64,000 bases of DNA from NCBI RefSeq assembly GCF_009617585.1, contig NZ_WIXI01000044.1:62001-126000 (forward strand), read 5' to 3'. The notes beneath the pieces were generated by a model. It saw only the letters and a program-made list of their open reading frames with translations. It did no database searches and was not told where the DNA came from. Below are positions 10,711 to 18,553 of this stretch, piece after piece (within the stretch, counting starts at the first letter, position 1; every line of letters begins with the position of its first letter). Origin of the DNA: Endobacterium cereale (GTDB lineage: Bacteria; Pseudomonadota; Alphaproteobacteria; Rhizobiales; Rhizobiaceae). The position numbers and the translations under genes are program-made.

Positions 10711-10734
10711 ATAAAGATATCTTTATATCTTGAT
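10711..10734. promoter_or_regulatory. Palindrome and direct repeats, candidate ArsR-type operator
   Basis: ATAAAGATATCTTTAT at 10711-10726 is a perfect 16-bp palindrome. It overlaps a related half-site ATATCTTGAT at 10725-10734, giving an 8-bp direct repeat of ATATCTT. The site is 18 bases before the ATG of the ArsR-methyltransferase gene, where an autoregulator would bind. AT-rich imperfect palindromes with ATATC/GATAT cores are common for ArsR-family operators. Function is inferred from position and symmetry. Confidence 0.6.
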
Positions 10735-10752
10735 TGAGAGTTGGTGAGACAC

Positions 10753-11760
10753 ATGGCCCTTGGGCTGGATGCATTGGTGGATGTTCTGAAGGCGGCGGGC
10801 GAACAGACCCGTTTTCGCCTGCTGGCGCTTCTGGCCTCCGGAGACCTGACGGTCAGTGACATGACCGAAATCCTCGGACAGTCACAGCCGCGCATTTCCC
10901 GCCATCTCAAACTGCTGGCGGAAGAAGACCTGATCGAACGCTATCAGGAAGGTGCCTGGGCCTATTTTCGTCTGCGCCATGAGGGCGATGGCGCGACGCT
11001 GGTGCGCACGCTGCTCGCCGTTTCCGATCGCAATGATCCGGTTCTCCTGCGTGATGGCGAACGTCTGGCCGCCGTCAAACGCACGCGCTCAGATCGGGCA
11101 CAGGCCTATTTCAGCCGCAACGCTTCCGAATGGGACGAGCTTCGCCGTCTTCTGGTGAGCGATGCTGCCGTTGAGGATGCGGTGCTGCGGCTGGTCGGCC
11201 CCAACCCGGTCGATGCGCTTCTCGACCTCGGTACCGGCACCGGTCTTATGCTGCAGGTGTTGCAGGACCGGTATCGCCATGCGGTCGGCATCGATGCCAG
11301 CCGCGACATGCTGTCTGTGGCGCGCGCCAATCTCGACAAGGCCGGTATCGTCAAGGCGTCTGTGCGTCACGGCGATATTTTGAACCTGCCGCTGGAAGGT
11401 CAGGATTTCGATCTGGTGATCATTCACCAGGTCCTGCATTTCCTCGATCAGCCGGAACTGGCGATCGGTGAGGCGGCGCGTGTTCTGCGTCCCGGCGGAC
11501 GCCTGCTGATCGTTGATCTGGCTTCGCATGAACTGGAATACCTGCGTGATGAACATGCGCATGTCCGCCTCGGCTTTTCGCACCAGTCGGTGGTCGAATG
11601 GCTGAACAAGGCCGGCCTCGACGTCGAGGAGGTTCTTGACCTTGCAGCGGACAGAAAGAACGAGGCCGCATTGACGGCGACCGTGTGGCTTGCCCGCGAC
11701 CGCCGCCTGTTGATTGCTGACGACAAGGTTCCGGCTGCGAGCCCGGAACACATCGCATAA
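10753..11760 (+). CDS. ArsR-family regulator fused to SAM-dependent methyltransferase domain
   Basis: 335 aa. Residues 1-~85 form a winged-helix ArsR domain: LVDVLKAAGEQTRFRLLALL, LTVSDMTEILGQSQPRISRHLK (recognition helix) and the wing YQEGAWAYFRLR. No clear metal-binding CxCxxC site is present. Residues ~150-280 form a class I methyltransferase fold with motif I LLDLGTGTGL at 156-165, an acidic end of strand 2 (GIDAS) and LRPGGRLLIVDL. It sits 18 bases before metF, so it likely controls methionine/SAM-cycle genes and may sense SAM or S-adenosylhomocysteine through its own second domain. That sensing role is inference. Start ATG 10753 is preceded by GGTGAG; an earlier TTG at 10741 is less likely. 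Confidence 0.85.
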   Translation: MALGLDALVDVLKAAGEQTRFRLLALLASGDLTVSDMTEILGQSQPRISRHLKLLAEEDLIERYQEGAWAYFRLRHEGDGATLVRTLLAVSDRNDPVLLRDGERLAAVKRTRSDRAQAYFSRNASEWDELRRLLVSDAAVEDAVLRLVGPNPVDALLDLGTGTGLMLQVLQDRYRHAVGIDASRDMLSVARANLDKAGIVKASVRHGDILNLPLEGQDFDLVIIHQVLHFLDQPELAIGEAARVLRPGGRLLIVDLASHELEYLRDEHAHVRLGFSHQSVVEWLNKAGLDVEEVLDLAADRKNEAALTATVWLARDRRLLIADDKVPAASPEHIA

Positions 11761-11778
11761 AATCGGAGACTTCACGCC

Positions 11779-12684
11779 ATGCAGACGAAAGCCCCCGAAC
11801 AGAAGGGTCGACACGCCTTCCGGCTTTCCTTCGAATTCTTTCCGCCGAAATCGCTGGAGATGGAGGCCCATCTTTGGGAATCCGTCAGCGACTTCACCGA
11901 ATGGGATCCGGAATTTGTGTCGGTGACCTATGGCGCCGGTGGCTCCACCAAGGCGCCGACTTTCAGCACCATCCAGCGCCTGATGTCGGACACGCCGATG
12001 GCGACCGCTTCGCACCTGACCTGCGTCGATGCGGCACGCGAGGAAACGCTTGCCGTCATCGAGGAGCTGCGTGCGGCCGGTGTGCGCCATATCGTGGCGC
12101 TGCGCGGCGATCCGTCCGCCGGCATCGGCACGGCCTATCAGCCGCATCCTGAAGGCTATGCCAACGCGGCCGACCTTGTGGCGGCACTGAAGGACGTTGG
12201 TGGTTTCGAGATTTCCGTCTCTGCCTATCCGGAAAAGCACCCGGAGAGCACTGACACCAATGCCGATATCGAGATGCTGAAGCGCAAGGCGGATAATGGC
12301 GCCGATCGCGCCCTGACGCAGTTCTTCTTCGATAACGACGTGTTCGAGCGCTATATGGACAAGGTTCGCGCGGCAGGCATCACGCTGCCGGTGGTGCCGG
12401 GCATCATGCCGATCCAGAACCTCAGCATGCTCAAACGTTTTGCCGGCCGTTGCGGCTCCACCGTGCCGGAATTCCTCGACCGTCGTTTTGCCGGCACCGA
12501 GGACGATGCCGTGGCGCGTGCCGAGGTGGCTGCCGACGTTGCCGCCGAGCAGATCCAGGATCTGATCCGTCGCGGGCTTGGCGAGTTCCACATCTACACG
12601 ATGAACCGTTCGGCGCTGACCAATGCGGTGCTAGAGCGTCTCGGACGCCAGCGGGTATCGGTCAAGGAAGGGGCCGTCGCCTGA
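11779..12684 (+). CDS. metF: 5,10-methylenetetrahydrofolate reductase
   Basis: 301 aa, the usual size of the bacterial enzyme, a FAD-containing TIM barrel. It reduces methylene-THF to methyl-THF, the methyl donor for methionine synthase. Family marks are FRLSFEFFPPKS at the N-terminus (catalytic Glu of the FEFFPPK motif), VTYGAGGST, HLTCVD, ALRGDP, SAYPEKHPES and TQFFFDND, ending with IYTMNRS. It lies just after the ArsR-methyltransferase gene, and the two likely form one operon controlled from the palindrome at 10711. A strong terminator follows. Confidence 0.95.
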   Translation: MQTKAPEQKGRHAFRLSFEFFPPKSLEMEAHLWESVSDFTEWDPEFVSVTYGAGGSTKAPTFSTIQRLMSDTPMATASHLTCVDAAREETLAVIEELRAAGVRHIVALRGDPSAGIGTAYQPHPEGYANAADLVAALKDVGGFEISVSAYPEKHPESTDTNADIEMLKRKADNGADRALTQFFFDNDVFERYMDKVRAAGITLPVVPGIMPIQNLSMLKRFAGRCGSTVPEFLDRRFAGTEDDAVARAEVAADVAAEQIQDLIRRGLGEFHIYTMNRSALTNAVLERLGRQRVSVKEGAVA

Positions 12685-12710
12685 ACGGCCGCAGCCTTCA
12701 AGCAAAAAAG

Positions 12711-12743
12711 AGGCCCATGGTCCTATCGGATCATGGGCCTTTT
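12711..12743 (+). terminator. Terminator after metF
   Basis: The stem AGGCCCATG with CATGGGCCT, extended by TCC/GGA after a one-base mismatch, is followed by TTTT. It begins 27 bases after the metF stop. Confidence 0.8.
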
Positions 12744-12814
12744 CAATTTGAAGTGCATTGAAGATCAAACGGTCAATGGATGCTTTAATGACCGGTTGAA
12801 GGGCGCGGCTGGCC

Positions 12815-12892
12815 TCAGATGAAAAGCATCGAGGCTACGAAAACGAACGCTGCACCAACCACCAGAACATTGAGAGAATGAGTGCGTCCCAT
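12815..12892 (-). CDS. 25-aa single-span membrane microprotein
   Basis: A short frame encoding MGRTHSLNVLVVGAAFVFVASMLFI. The start ATG is preceded at ideal distance by AAGGAGGCAGAT, one of the best Shine-Dalgarno sequences in the window. The first six residues are polar/basic and the rest is one hydrophobic helix of about 19 residues, ending at the C-terminus. It is too short for most gene callers. No named family is recognised. It lies alone between metF and the DMT transporter with about 250 bases of AT-rich upstream DNA. The strong ribosome site and clean topology make it a probable real small protein; function unknown. Confidence 0.6.
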   Translation of the reverse strand: MGRTHSLNVLVVGAAFVFVASMLFI

Positions 12893-13147
12893 ATCTGCCT
12901 CCTTGCGTTGACAGATTAATTGTGGCGCGTTTGGCCGCAATTGCAAACAGTAATTTACACTGCAATGCGGCGTGATCAGTGCCAAAGCCCCGCTTTTCCT
13001 GTGTTAATTAGCTGATTTAAATGAATAAATCGCATTAACGAACAGGCTTAACCACCCCTTAAATTAAATGCTCGGCCTGTTAACAAGCGTTACGTTCCGT
13101 GATGATTTGCCACAATTGGCCTGTGGATAGTCGAATCGAAAACGGGC

Positions 13148-14053
13148 TCAGCGACGGATTTTGAGCATGCCGTTGAGTACCAGCAGGCCCAAACCGATCA
13201 GCGCCATGCCGGCCACTTCGGCGACATCCAGGCGTTCGTGCAGGAAGATCGCGCCGAGCAGGATGGCGCTCGGCGGCACCAGCAGCGTCACCAGCGACGT
13301 ATAGGTAGCACCGGCCATCGCCAGGATGCGGAAGTAGATGAGGTAGCCCAGCGCGGTCGACAGCAGCGCCAGCGCAAGGATGGCGCCGACCACGATCATG
13401 GACGGGAAAGGGAGTGTCCACGGCTGGTCGGCGACTAGCATGACCGGCAGCATGATGATCGAAGACGCCGTCATCTGGCCTGCGGCCGTGACCGGTGCGG
13501 GCAGGCCGCGGAAACGTTTGCCGTAGGTGCCGGCAAATCCATAGGACAAAGCCGCGAGAATGGGCAGGATCAGCGCCCAGAGCGGGGCTGCGGTGGAGGT
13601 GAAGACTCCGGGACCGATCAGCACGATCGTGCCGGCAAGGCCGAGCAGGCAGCCGATGATTTTTGGCGTCGAGAGCTTTTCATCCTCGGTGAAACGGTTG
13701 GCGATCAGCACGGTGAAGATCGGCGTTGTGGCGTTGAGGATGGCGGCAAGACCGGCGCCGATCTCTGTCTGGCCGAAAAAGATCAGCGTGTGCGGAATGG
13801 CATTGTTGATCAGGCCGAGGATGGCGAAGGAACGCCAGTGTTCTCTCAGCAGCGGATAGGTGCCGAAACGGCCGCGCAGGAAAATATGCAGGGCGAGTGC
13901 GGCCAGAAACAGGCGGAAGAAGACCAGCGTGAAGGGCGGAACTTCGGCGACGGCAATGCGCGCGAAAAAGAACGAGCCGCCCCAGAGCAGACCGAGAACG
14001 AAAAGAAGAGCCCAGGCGGTGGTGCCGGGTTTGGTCATCGTCGAGGCGTTCAT
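13148..14053 (-). CDS. EamA/DMT-superfamily transporter
   Basis: 301 aa, about ten hydrophobic segments in two EamA repeats. Repeat one starts WALLFVLGLLWGGSFFFARIAV and ends in LIANRFTEDEKLS, a conserved inter-repeat motif; repeat two covers KIIGCLLGLAGTIVLIGP to LGAIFLHERLDVAEVAGMALI. Such inner-membrane proteins export amino acids, metabolites or drugs; the cargo cannot be predicted here. The start has AGGGAG about 12 bases upstream. The gene appears monocistronic. Confidence 0.85.
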   Translation of the reverse strand: MNASTMTKPGTTAWALLFVLGLLWGGSFFFARIAVAEVPPFTLVFFRLFLAALALHIFLRGRFGTYPLLREHWRSFAILGLINNAIPHTLIFFGQTEIGAGLAAILNATTPIFTVLIANRFTEDEKLSTPKIIGCLLGLAGTIVLIGPGVFTSTAAPLWALILPILAALSYGFAGTYGKRFRGLPAPVTAAGQMTASSIIMLPVMLVADQPWTLPFPSMIVVGAILALALLSTALGYLIYFRILAMAGATYTSLVTLLVPPSAILLGAIFLHERLDVAEVAGMALIGLGLLVLNGMLKIRR

Positions 14054-14095
14054 GTGGCCGAGAATCTCCCTGTCATCATCAGGGATAGACCCGCA

Positions 14096-14134
14096 ACAAA
14101 AATGCCGCCACCCGATTTTTGTCGGATGGCGGCG
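14096..14134 (-). terminator. Terminator of the MltB-type transglycosylase gene
   Basis: On the reverse strand a GCCGCCA-TCCGA / TCGGG-TGGCGGC hairpin with an AAAAA loop is followed by ATTTTTG. It starts about 31 bases after the stop codon of the upstream gene. Confidence 0.65.
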
Positions 14135-14164
14135 CGAACGTAAAATTTCAGTTGGTCTAAGAGA

Positions 14165-15394
14165 TCAGAGGCCCTGAACCAGCTGCTGGGTCGGCCAGCC
14201 ATCAGCGGCGAGACCAAGGCGCTGCTGTTCCTTCTGGATGGCGTTACGCGTGCCGGAGCCCAGAATGCCGTCGATTTTGCCGACATCGTGGCCACGTGCC
14301 TGCAGCTTGGTCTGCAGGTCCTTCATGGCCGCGTCATCAAGGGCGGGGTCGGGATTGCCCTTGGCATAGGTCGGCGCGCCGGACAGACGGGTGGCGAAAT
14401 AGGCGGCGGACGTCGTGTAGATGAACGACTGGTTCCATTCCAGATAGATGTTGAAGTTCGGGTAGGTCAGGAAGACCGGACCCTTGCGGCCCTGCGGCAT
14501 GATCAGCGCTGCCGGCAGGTTGCCGAACTTGGTGTCGCCGTCACGTGGGGTAACGCCGAGCTTGAACCATTCCGATGCCGGAATCTCGTTGCCGAGGCCG
14601 GTCTTTTCCCAAGCTAGGTTTTCCGGAACCTGCACTTCCTGGATCCACGGCTCGCCCTTGCGGTAACCGAGCGACTTGATGAAGGCGGCGGCGGTCAGAA
14701 CCGCGTCAGCCGAGGACTTCTTCACATCGATATGGCCGGAATTGTCGCCATCGACGCCGTGGGCGATAATGTCCTTCGGCAGCATCTGCACCTGGCCGAT
14801 TTCGCCGGCCCATGCGCCCGTGTTGGTGGCCGGGTCGAGATCACCGTGCTGGACCATCTCGATCAGCGAGATCAGCTGCGGGCGGAAGAGTTGCGGGCGG
14901 CGGCAGTCATGCGCGAGCGTGACGAGGGCGTTGCGGGTGTTGAAATCACCCTGCACGGCGCCGAAATCGGTTTCCATGGCCCAGAAGGCAGTGATGACGC
15001 CGGCCGGCACGCCGTATTCGCTTTCGGCGCGGCCAAAGATGTCCTTCATCTGGCTCATCTTCTGACGGCCGATATCGAGGCGACCCTGGCTGACGGTGCG
15101 CTGCGAGAATTCGAGGAAAGTCTGGCGGAACACGCCCTGTGCACGGTCGCGCGACAGCACTTTCTGGTCGATCTGAGCGCCGGCAAGCGCGGTATCGACG
15201 GCACTGGCCGGAATACCCTTGGCAACGGCTTCCTGCTTCACGCCAGCCAGAAAGGCCGGCAGTTCGCCGCCGCAGGCAACCGGCTTGGTGTCGTTGCCGG
15301 CGGAAAGCTCCAGCGACGCGGCCTGCGTCAGCGTGGTGGTGGCAAGAAGGGCGGGCAGGGTGAGGGCGAGCGCAAGGCGACGGGCGACGGACAT
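14165..15394 (-). CDS. Lytic murein transglycosylase (MltB type) with peptidoglycan-binding domain
   Basis: 409 aa, periplasmic. A signal peptide covers about residues 1-27 (ends TQA before ASLELS). The MltB-like catalytic domain (SLT_2) covers roughly 40-330: the catalytic Glu is in AFWAMETDFGAVQGDFNT, followed by GEIGQVQMLPKDI and the NFNIYLEWNQS segment. A C-terminal PG_binding_1 domain (LQTKLQARGHDVGKIDGILG) ends the protein. It cleaves the MurNAc-GlcNAc bond to form 1,6-anhydroMurNAc. ATG 15394 was chosen because AGGAAA precedes it and it opens the signal peptide; a start at 15451 is also open. Confidence 0.9.
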   Translation of the reverse strand: MSVARRLALALTLPALLATTTLTQAASLELSAGNDTKPVACGGELPAFLAGVKQEAVAKGIPASAVDTALAGAQIDQKVLSRDRAQGVFRQTFLEFSQRTVSQGRLDIGRQKMSQMKDIFGRAESEYGVPAGVITAFWAMETDFGAVQGDFNTRNALVTLAHDCRRPQLFRPQLISLIEMVQHGDLDPATNTGAWAGEIGQVQMLPKDIIAHGVDGDNSGHIDVKKSSADAVLTAAAFIKSLGYRKGEPWIQEVQVPENLAWEKTGLGNEIPASEWFKLGVTPRDGDTKFGNLPAALIMPQGRKGPVFLTYPNFNIYLEWNQSFIYTTSAAYFATRLSGAPTYAKGNPDPALDDAAMKDLQTKLQARGHDVGKIDGILGSGTRNAIQKEQQRLGLAADGWPTQQLVQGL

Positions 15395-15543
15395 GGAAAG
15401 GTTTCCTGTTCTGGGCAAAGGCAAGGTCGTGAGTTGTTGTGACGCAAACAATGTGACGTAAACAAGGAAACGACCCGGATATGAGCCGTCTTACATCAGT
15501 TCCTTGTCATTTCTACAAGTACCAGTGCGAAAGCGCAGAACTC

Positions 15544-16326
15544 TTACCTGTTGGCGGAAGCAACCCACTGTCGCCAGCTCTTTTCCGAACCGGAAAACAC
15601 GTTGATGTCGGTTGGTCCCTTGATGCCAGGAATGATACCGGTCGCGGTATATTGCCAAAAAGTCCATTTGCGGTTGGCGTAAATCTGGCCCGGATGGGCG
15701 GCCACCGAGCGCACCCAGAAATGATGGCTGCTGAAGGCATTCACGAGCCTGTCGCGGTGGAAATCGACGGATGTGTAGATGATCGGACGCACGCCGTAAT
15801 GGGCCTCGATGCGATCCATGAAACGCTGCATCACGTCGCGCACCGTGTCGGTGTCCGGCTTCAGCTTGCAGGTGGGGGAGGCGTGGTTCCACTCCATGTC
15901 GATGACCGGCGGCAGCATGTTGGCTTCCTTCGGCACGTTCTGGATGAACCAGTCAGCCTGATCTTCCGGCGTCGAGCAGAAATAATAAAAATGATAGGCT
16001 GAATGCGGAATGCCGGCGCTTGCCGCGCCGCGCCAATGGGTGGTGAAGGCGGAATCGATACGGTCCTTGCCTTCGGTGCCCTTGATGAAGACGAAAGCGA
16101 CGCCGGACTTCTTCACTTCCTGCCAGTCGATATCCGTACCGTTCCATTTGGACAGGTCGATGCCATGCACCGGGTGCGTGCCGGGATGATTGCGGCCAAA
16201 GTCCTGTGGGTCATTGTCCTTGAAACGTGTGCCCTTGATCGACGGCGCATCGAGAAGATCGGCGGTCGATGTGCAGCCGGTGGCCAGCATTGCGGTCACG
16301 GCAAGGGCGAGGAGGGCTTTGTGCAT
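15544..16326 (-). CDS. Glycoside hydrolase family 25 lysozyme-like lipoprotein
   Basis: 260 aa. The N-terminus is a lipoprotein signal with lipobox LATGC (Cys near residue 18). The remainder matches GH25 (Chalaropsis-type muramidase): GIDLSKWNG with the first catalytic Asp, FVFIKGTEG, the GIPHSAYHFYYF strand, PPVIDMEWNH with the Asp/Glu pair expected at the active site, and IIYTS, WTFWQYTATG near the end. GH25 enzymes hydrolyse the beta-1,4 bond of peptidoglycan glycan. It presumably sits as a lipoprotein facing the periplasm and remodels the wall. The gene is single, separated by about 150 bases from the preceding methyltransferase gene and from MltB. Confidence 0.87.
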   Translation of the reverse strand: MHKALLALAVTAMLATGCTSTADLLDAPSIKGTRFKDNDPQDFGRNHPGTHPVHGIDLSKWNGTDIDWQEVKKSGVAFVFIKGTEGKDRIDSAFTTHWRGAASAGIPHSAYHFYYFCSTPEDQADWFIQNVPKEANMLPPVIDMEWNHASPTCKLKPDTDTVRDVMQRFMDRIEAHYGVRPIIYTSVDFHRDRLVNAFSSHHFWVRSVAAHPGQIYANRKWTFWQYTATGIIPGIKGPTDINVFSGSEKSWRQWVASANR

Positions 16327-16475
16327 GAAGGGTCCGGTCTAGAGGCTCAGATGCTTTGACCGCCCATGCTCGCTGGTGTGGCCGAATCTCGTTTAGCACA
16401 AAGACCAGGAAAATGGAGCCGGGCGAAGCCGCCCGGTGATGACAATCGTGTCAGGCCCCTTATCGAAAACGAATA

Positions 16476-17147
16476 TCAGGCGCGCTTGCGAATGATGGCG
16501 TGCCAGGCGTAACCGCCGCCGATTTCCTCGAACATCATGTCGGCATCGGCGTCCGCCAAGCGCTTTTCCAGAGCTTCGTGGAGGTTGGCGCGCGGTGTCA
16601 CATGGAAACGGATCAGCCAGGCCTGCAGCGCCGAGCGGAACCATACGGGCAAACGTTCCTGCTGGCCGAAATCGACGATATGCAGCGAGCCGCCCGGCTT
16701 GACGGCTGCAAGCGACGCATCGATCGCGCCTTCCCAGTCGGGGATCATCGACAGGGCATAGGAGATCAGGATGCGGTCGAAACCGTCGATGCCAAAATCC
16801 TGCGCGCTGAATGTGGTTGCGTCTGCCACTTTCAGGATCGGTTGTTCGGCCTTGCTCCGAAAATTGCGGCGGGCGCTTTCCAGCATTTCGGCGGAAATAT
16901 CCAGCCCGAACAGTTTTGCGCCGCGGTGATGCTTGTGAGCGAGAAGAAGGTTGCGGCCGGTGCCGCAGCCGACTTCCAGCAGCGTCTGCCCTTCCACCAT
17001 ACCAAGGCTGGCGATCGCCTTGTCACGGCCAAACAGATAATATTTGCGGGTGAGGTCGTAGATGTGTCGCTGATAGCGATACATGCCGTCCATGCGGGCC
17101 GCATGGTCGCGGTCTCCGCCGTTGAAATTTTCGCTTGTCGCCGCCAT
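16476..17147 (-). CDS. btaB: BtaB-like N-methyltransferase for DGTS betaine lipid
   Basis: 223 aa class I SAM methyltransferase: motif I LLEVGCGTGRNL near residues 54-65, GLDISAEML, and the post-I ISYALSMIPDWEGAIDASL with LKPGGSLHIVDFG. The protein starts 14 bases after btaA and is clearly in the same operon. BtaB methylates the homoserine amino group three times to give diacylglyceryl-N,N,N-trimethylhomoserine. The assignment rests on the methyltransferase fold plus the btaA neighbour; the pair is known from Rhodobacter sphaeroides and Sinorhizobium meliloti. Confidence 0.85.
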   Translation of the reverse strand: MAATSENFNGGDRDHAARMDGMYRYQRHIYDLTRKYYLFGRDKAIASLGMVEGQTLLEVGCGTGRNLLLAHKHHRGAKLFGLDISAEMLESARRNFRSKAEQPILKVADATTFSAQDFGIDGFDRILISYALSMIPDWEGAIDASLAAVKPGGSLHIVDFGQQERLPVWFRSALQAWLIRFHVTPRANLHEALEKRLADADADMMFEEIGGGYAWHAIIRKRA

Positions 17148-17161
17148 CAGTCCGGCCCCGT

Positions 17162-18409
17162 TCAGGTGTTTTTGCTATAGATGTGGAAGCCGCCATAGAT
17201 GGCAGAGCGGTCCTGAACGTTCAGTGCCTCCGAGCGGTCCTTTTGATAGGTCCACTGGTCGGCGATCGCCTGTGACAGGCGGCCTTCAATGACGCTCTTT
17301 TCAGCGGCGGTGCGGAAGATCACGCGGGCGCCGGGTGCGGCGGTGCGGGTGATCTCGGTCCACAGATCGTTAAGCTGCTCGTCGTTCATCCAGTCCTGTG
17401 CATCGAGCAGGATGTAGCGATCGACGGCGGCGGCCGGTTTCTGGTTGAGAAGCTCGGTGAAGCTGGCGTGATGGACGGACACACGCTCGGCATTGTCGCG
17501 GATGGCCGGATAATGTTCTTCGCGCAGATAGGTCGGCAGCGATCCTTCATGCGGCTGCGGATAACGGCGGGCAAAGGCCTGCCAGGCAAAATAGTTGTCG
17601 CGCAGCGGAAAATGGCAGGCGAGCTTTTCGAGACGCTGGCGCAGGACCGGCGCGATCGAGCCGTCATCGGCAAGGCTTGCCAGTTCGTCATACTGCTGCG
17701 GCGGGATGCCAAGGCCGAAGAGAGAGCTTTTACGGCTGGTGAGAAATTTGATGAACGGTTTGTCGAACAACGGCGCGATGCGGTCTTCGAAGAACTGGCG
17801 CTGTTCGCGCAGCGATTTTGCTTCCGCTATCTTTGTGAGGTCGACGCCATGCAGGCGGGCCAGCAGGTGGCCGACGCCGATGAAGCGGCCGAGCAGGCCG
17901 GTGCGATAGATATTGCGCTTAAACACATCAATGCGACGGCGTCCGCCAATGCTGCGCTTCTGCCAGTAGGCGCGGGTGGTGTCGTCCAGATGCGGGGCGA
18001 TAAAGTTGTCGAAGGCGGAAATATTGGCGTCGACATTGTGCTGGCCGAGCAGGCGAACGACATCGGAATGTGCAGGCAAGTGGCGGAACGCCGTCAGCTT
18101 CAGGCGATTGAGCGCGACATGATGCGGATTGAGATCGACCACGTCGATCTTGGCCGGGCTGCGGCTGAGATAGGCCAGCATGTTGCAGCCGCCGGACGCG
18201 ATCGTGACAACGTTATGACCTTCGCCAAGCTCCATCGCCGCCATGTCGACATCCGGGTCTTCCCAGATCTGCGGATAAACGAGGCCGGAGAACAGGAGGC
18301 CGAACATGCGCTCGGAAAAACCCTTGGCCGAGAGCGCCTTGTGCTGGAGGAGGGCACTCTTGAGTTTCTCGTTCTTGAGATAACCGGCTTCCGAAGCAAA
18401 ATCAGTCAT
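17162..18409 (-). CDS. btaA: BtaA: SAM:diacylglycerol 3-amino-3-carboxypropyltransferase (DUF3419)
   Basis: 415 aa, matching the DUF3419/BtaA family in length. It transfers the 3-amino-3-carboxypropyl group of SAM to diacylglycerol, giving diacylglyceryl homoserine. Sequence marks are FSGLVYPQIWEDPDVDMAAM near residues 40-60, the SAM-binding VVTIASGGCNMLAYL, VVDLNPHHVALNRLKLTAF, and a C-terminal second Rossmann-like part with YILLDAQDWMNDEQLNDLWTEI. The reaction makes phosphorus-free membrane lipid that replaces phospholipids when phosphate is scarce. It is the first gene of the btaA-btaB operon, divergent from the serine hydrolase gene. Repeats resembling Pho boxes occur upstream. Confidence 0.93.
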   Translation of the reverse strand: MTDFASEAGYLKNEKLKSALLQHKALSAKGFSERMFGLLFSGLVYPQIWEDPDVDMAAMELGEGHNVVTIASGGCNMLAYLSRSPAKIDVVDLNPHHVALNRLKLTAFRHLPAHSDVVRLLGQHNVDANISAFDNFIAPHLDDTTRAYWQKRSIGGRRRIDVFKRNIYRTGLLGRFIGVGHLLARLHGVDLTKIAEAKSLREQRQFFEDRIAPLFDKPFIKFLTSRKSSLFGLGIPPQQYDELASLADDGSIAPVLRQRLEKLACHFPLRDNYFAWQAFARRYPQPHEGSLPTYLREEHYPAIRDNAERVSVHHASFTELLNQKPAAAVDRYILLDAQDWMNDEQLNDLWTEITRTAAPGARVIFRTAAEKSVIEGRLSQAIADQWTYQKDRSEALNVQDRSAIYGGFHIYSKNT

Positions 18410-18460
18410 GATCGTTCCTGCTCTTCATGAGTTGCAACGGCTCTAGACCCGGCCTGCTAC

Positions 18461-18494
18461 AGTTTGATGACGCGGGATGTGACGAACGTGACAG
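18461..18494 (-). promoter_or_regulatory. Candidate Pho-box-like repeats upstream of btaA
   Basis: Read on the reverse strand, CTGTCAC, CGTCACA and CGTCATC follow each other with starts about 10 and 12 bases apart. PhoB boxes are 11-base direct repeats of CTGTCAT-like 7-mers. The match is imperfect in spacing. It lies 52-85 bases before the btaA start, a sensible place for an activator site, and phosphate starvation is the known inducer of btaA in S. meliloti. Confidence 0.35.
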
Positions 18495-18553
18495 CGAAGC
18501 CCTTTCCTTTAAGGGGCTTTCCTGATTGCATGCGGCCGCAACCGGAGCCCGCC

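Noticed and set aside
14067..14085. Six-bp hairpin covering the Shine-Dalgarno of the DMT transporter gene
   Set aside because: The stem is short and the loop is seven bases; such hairpins arise by chance.
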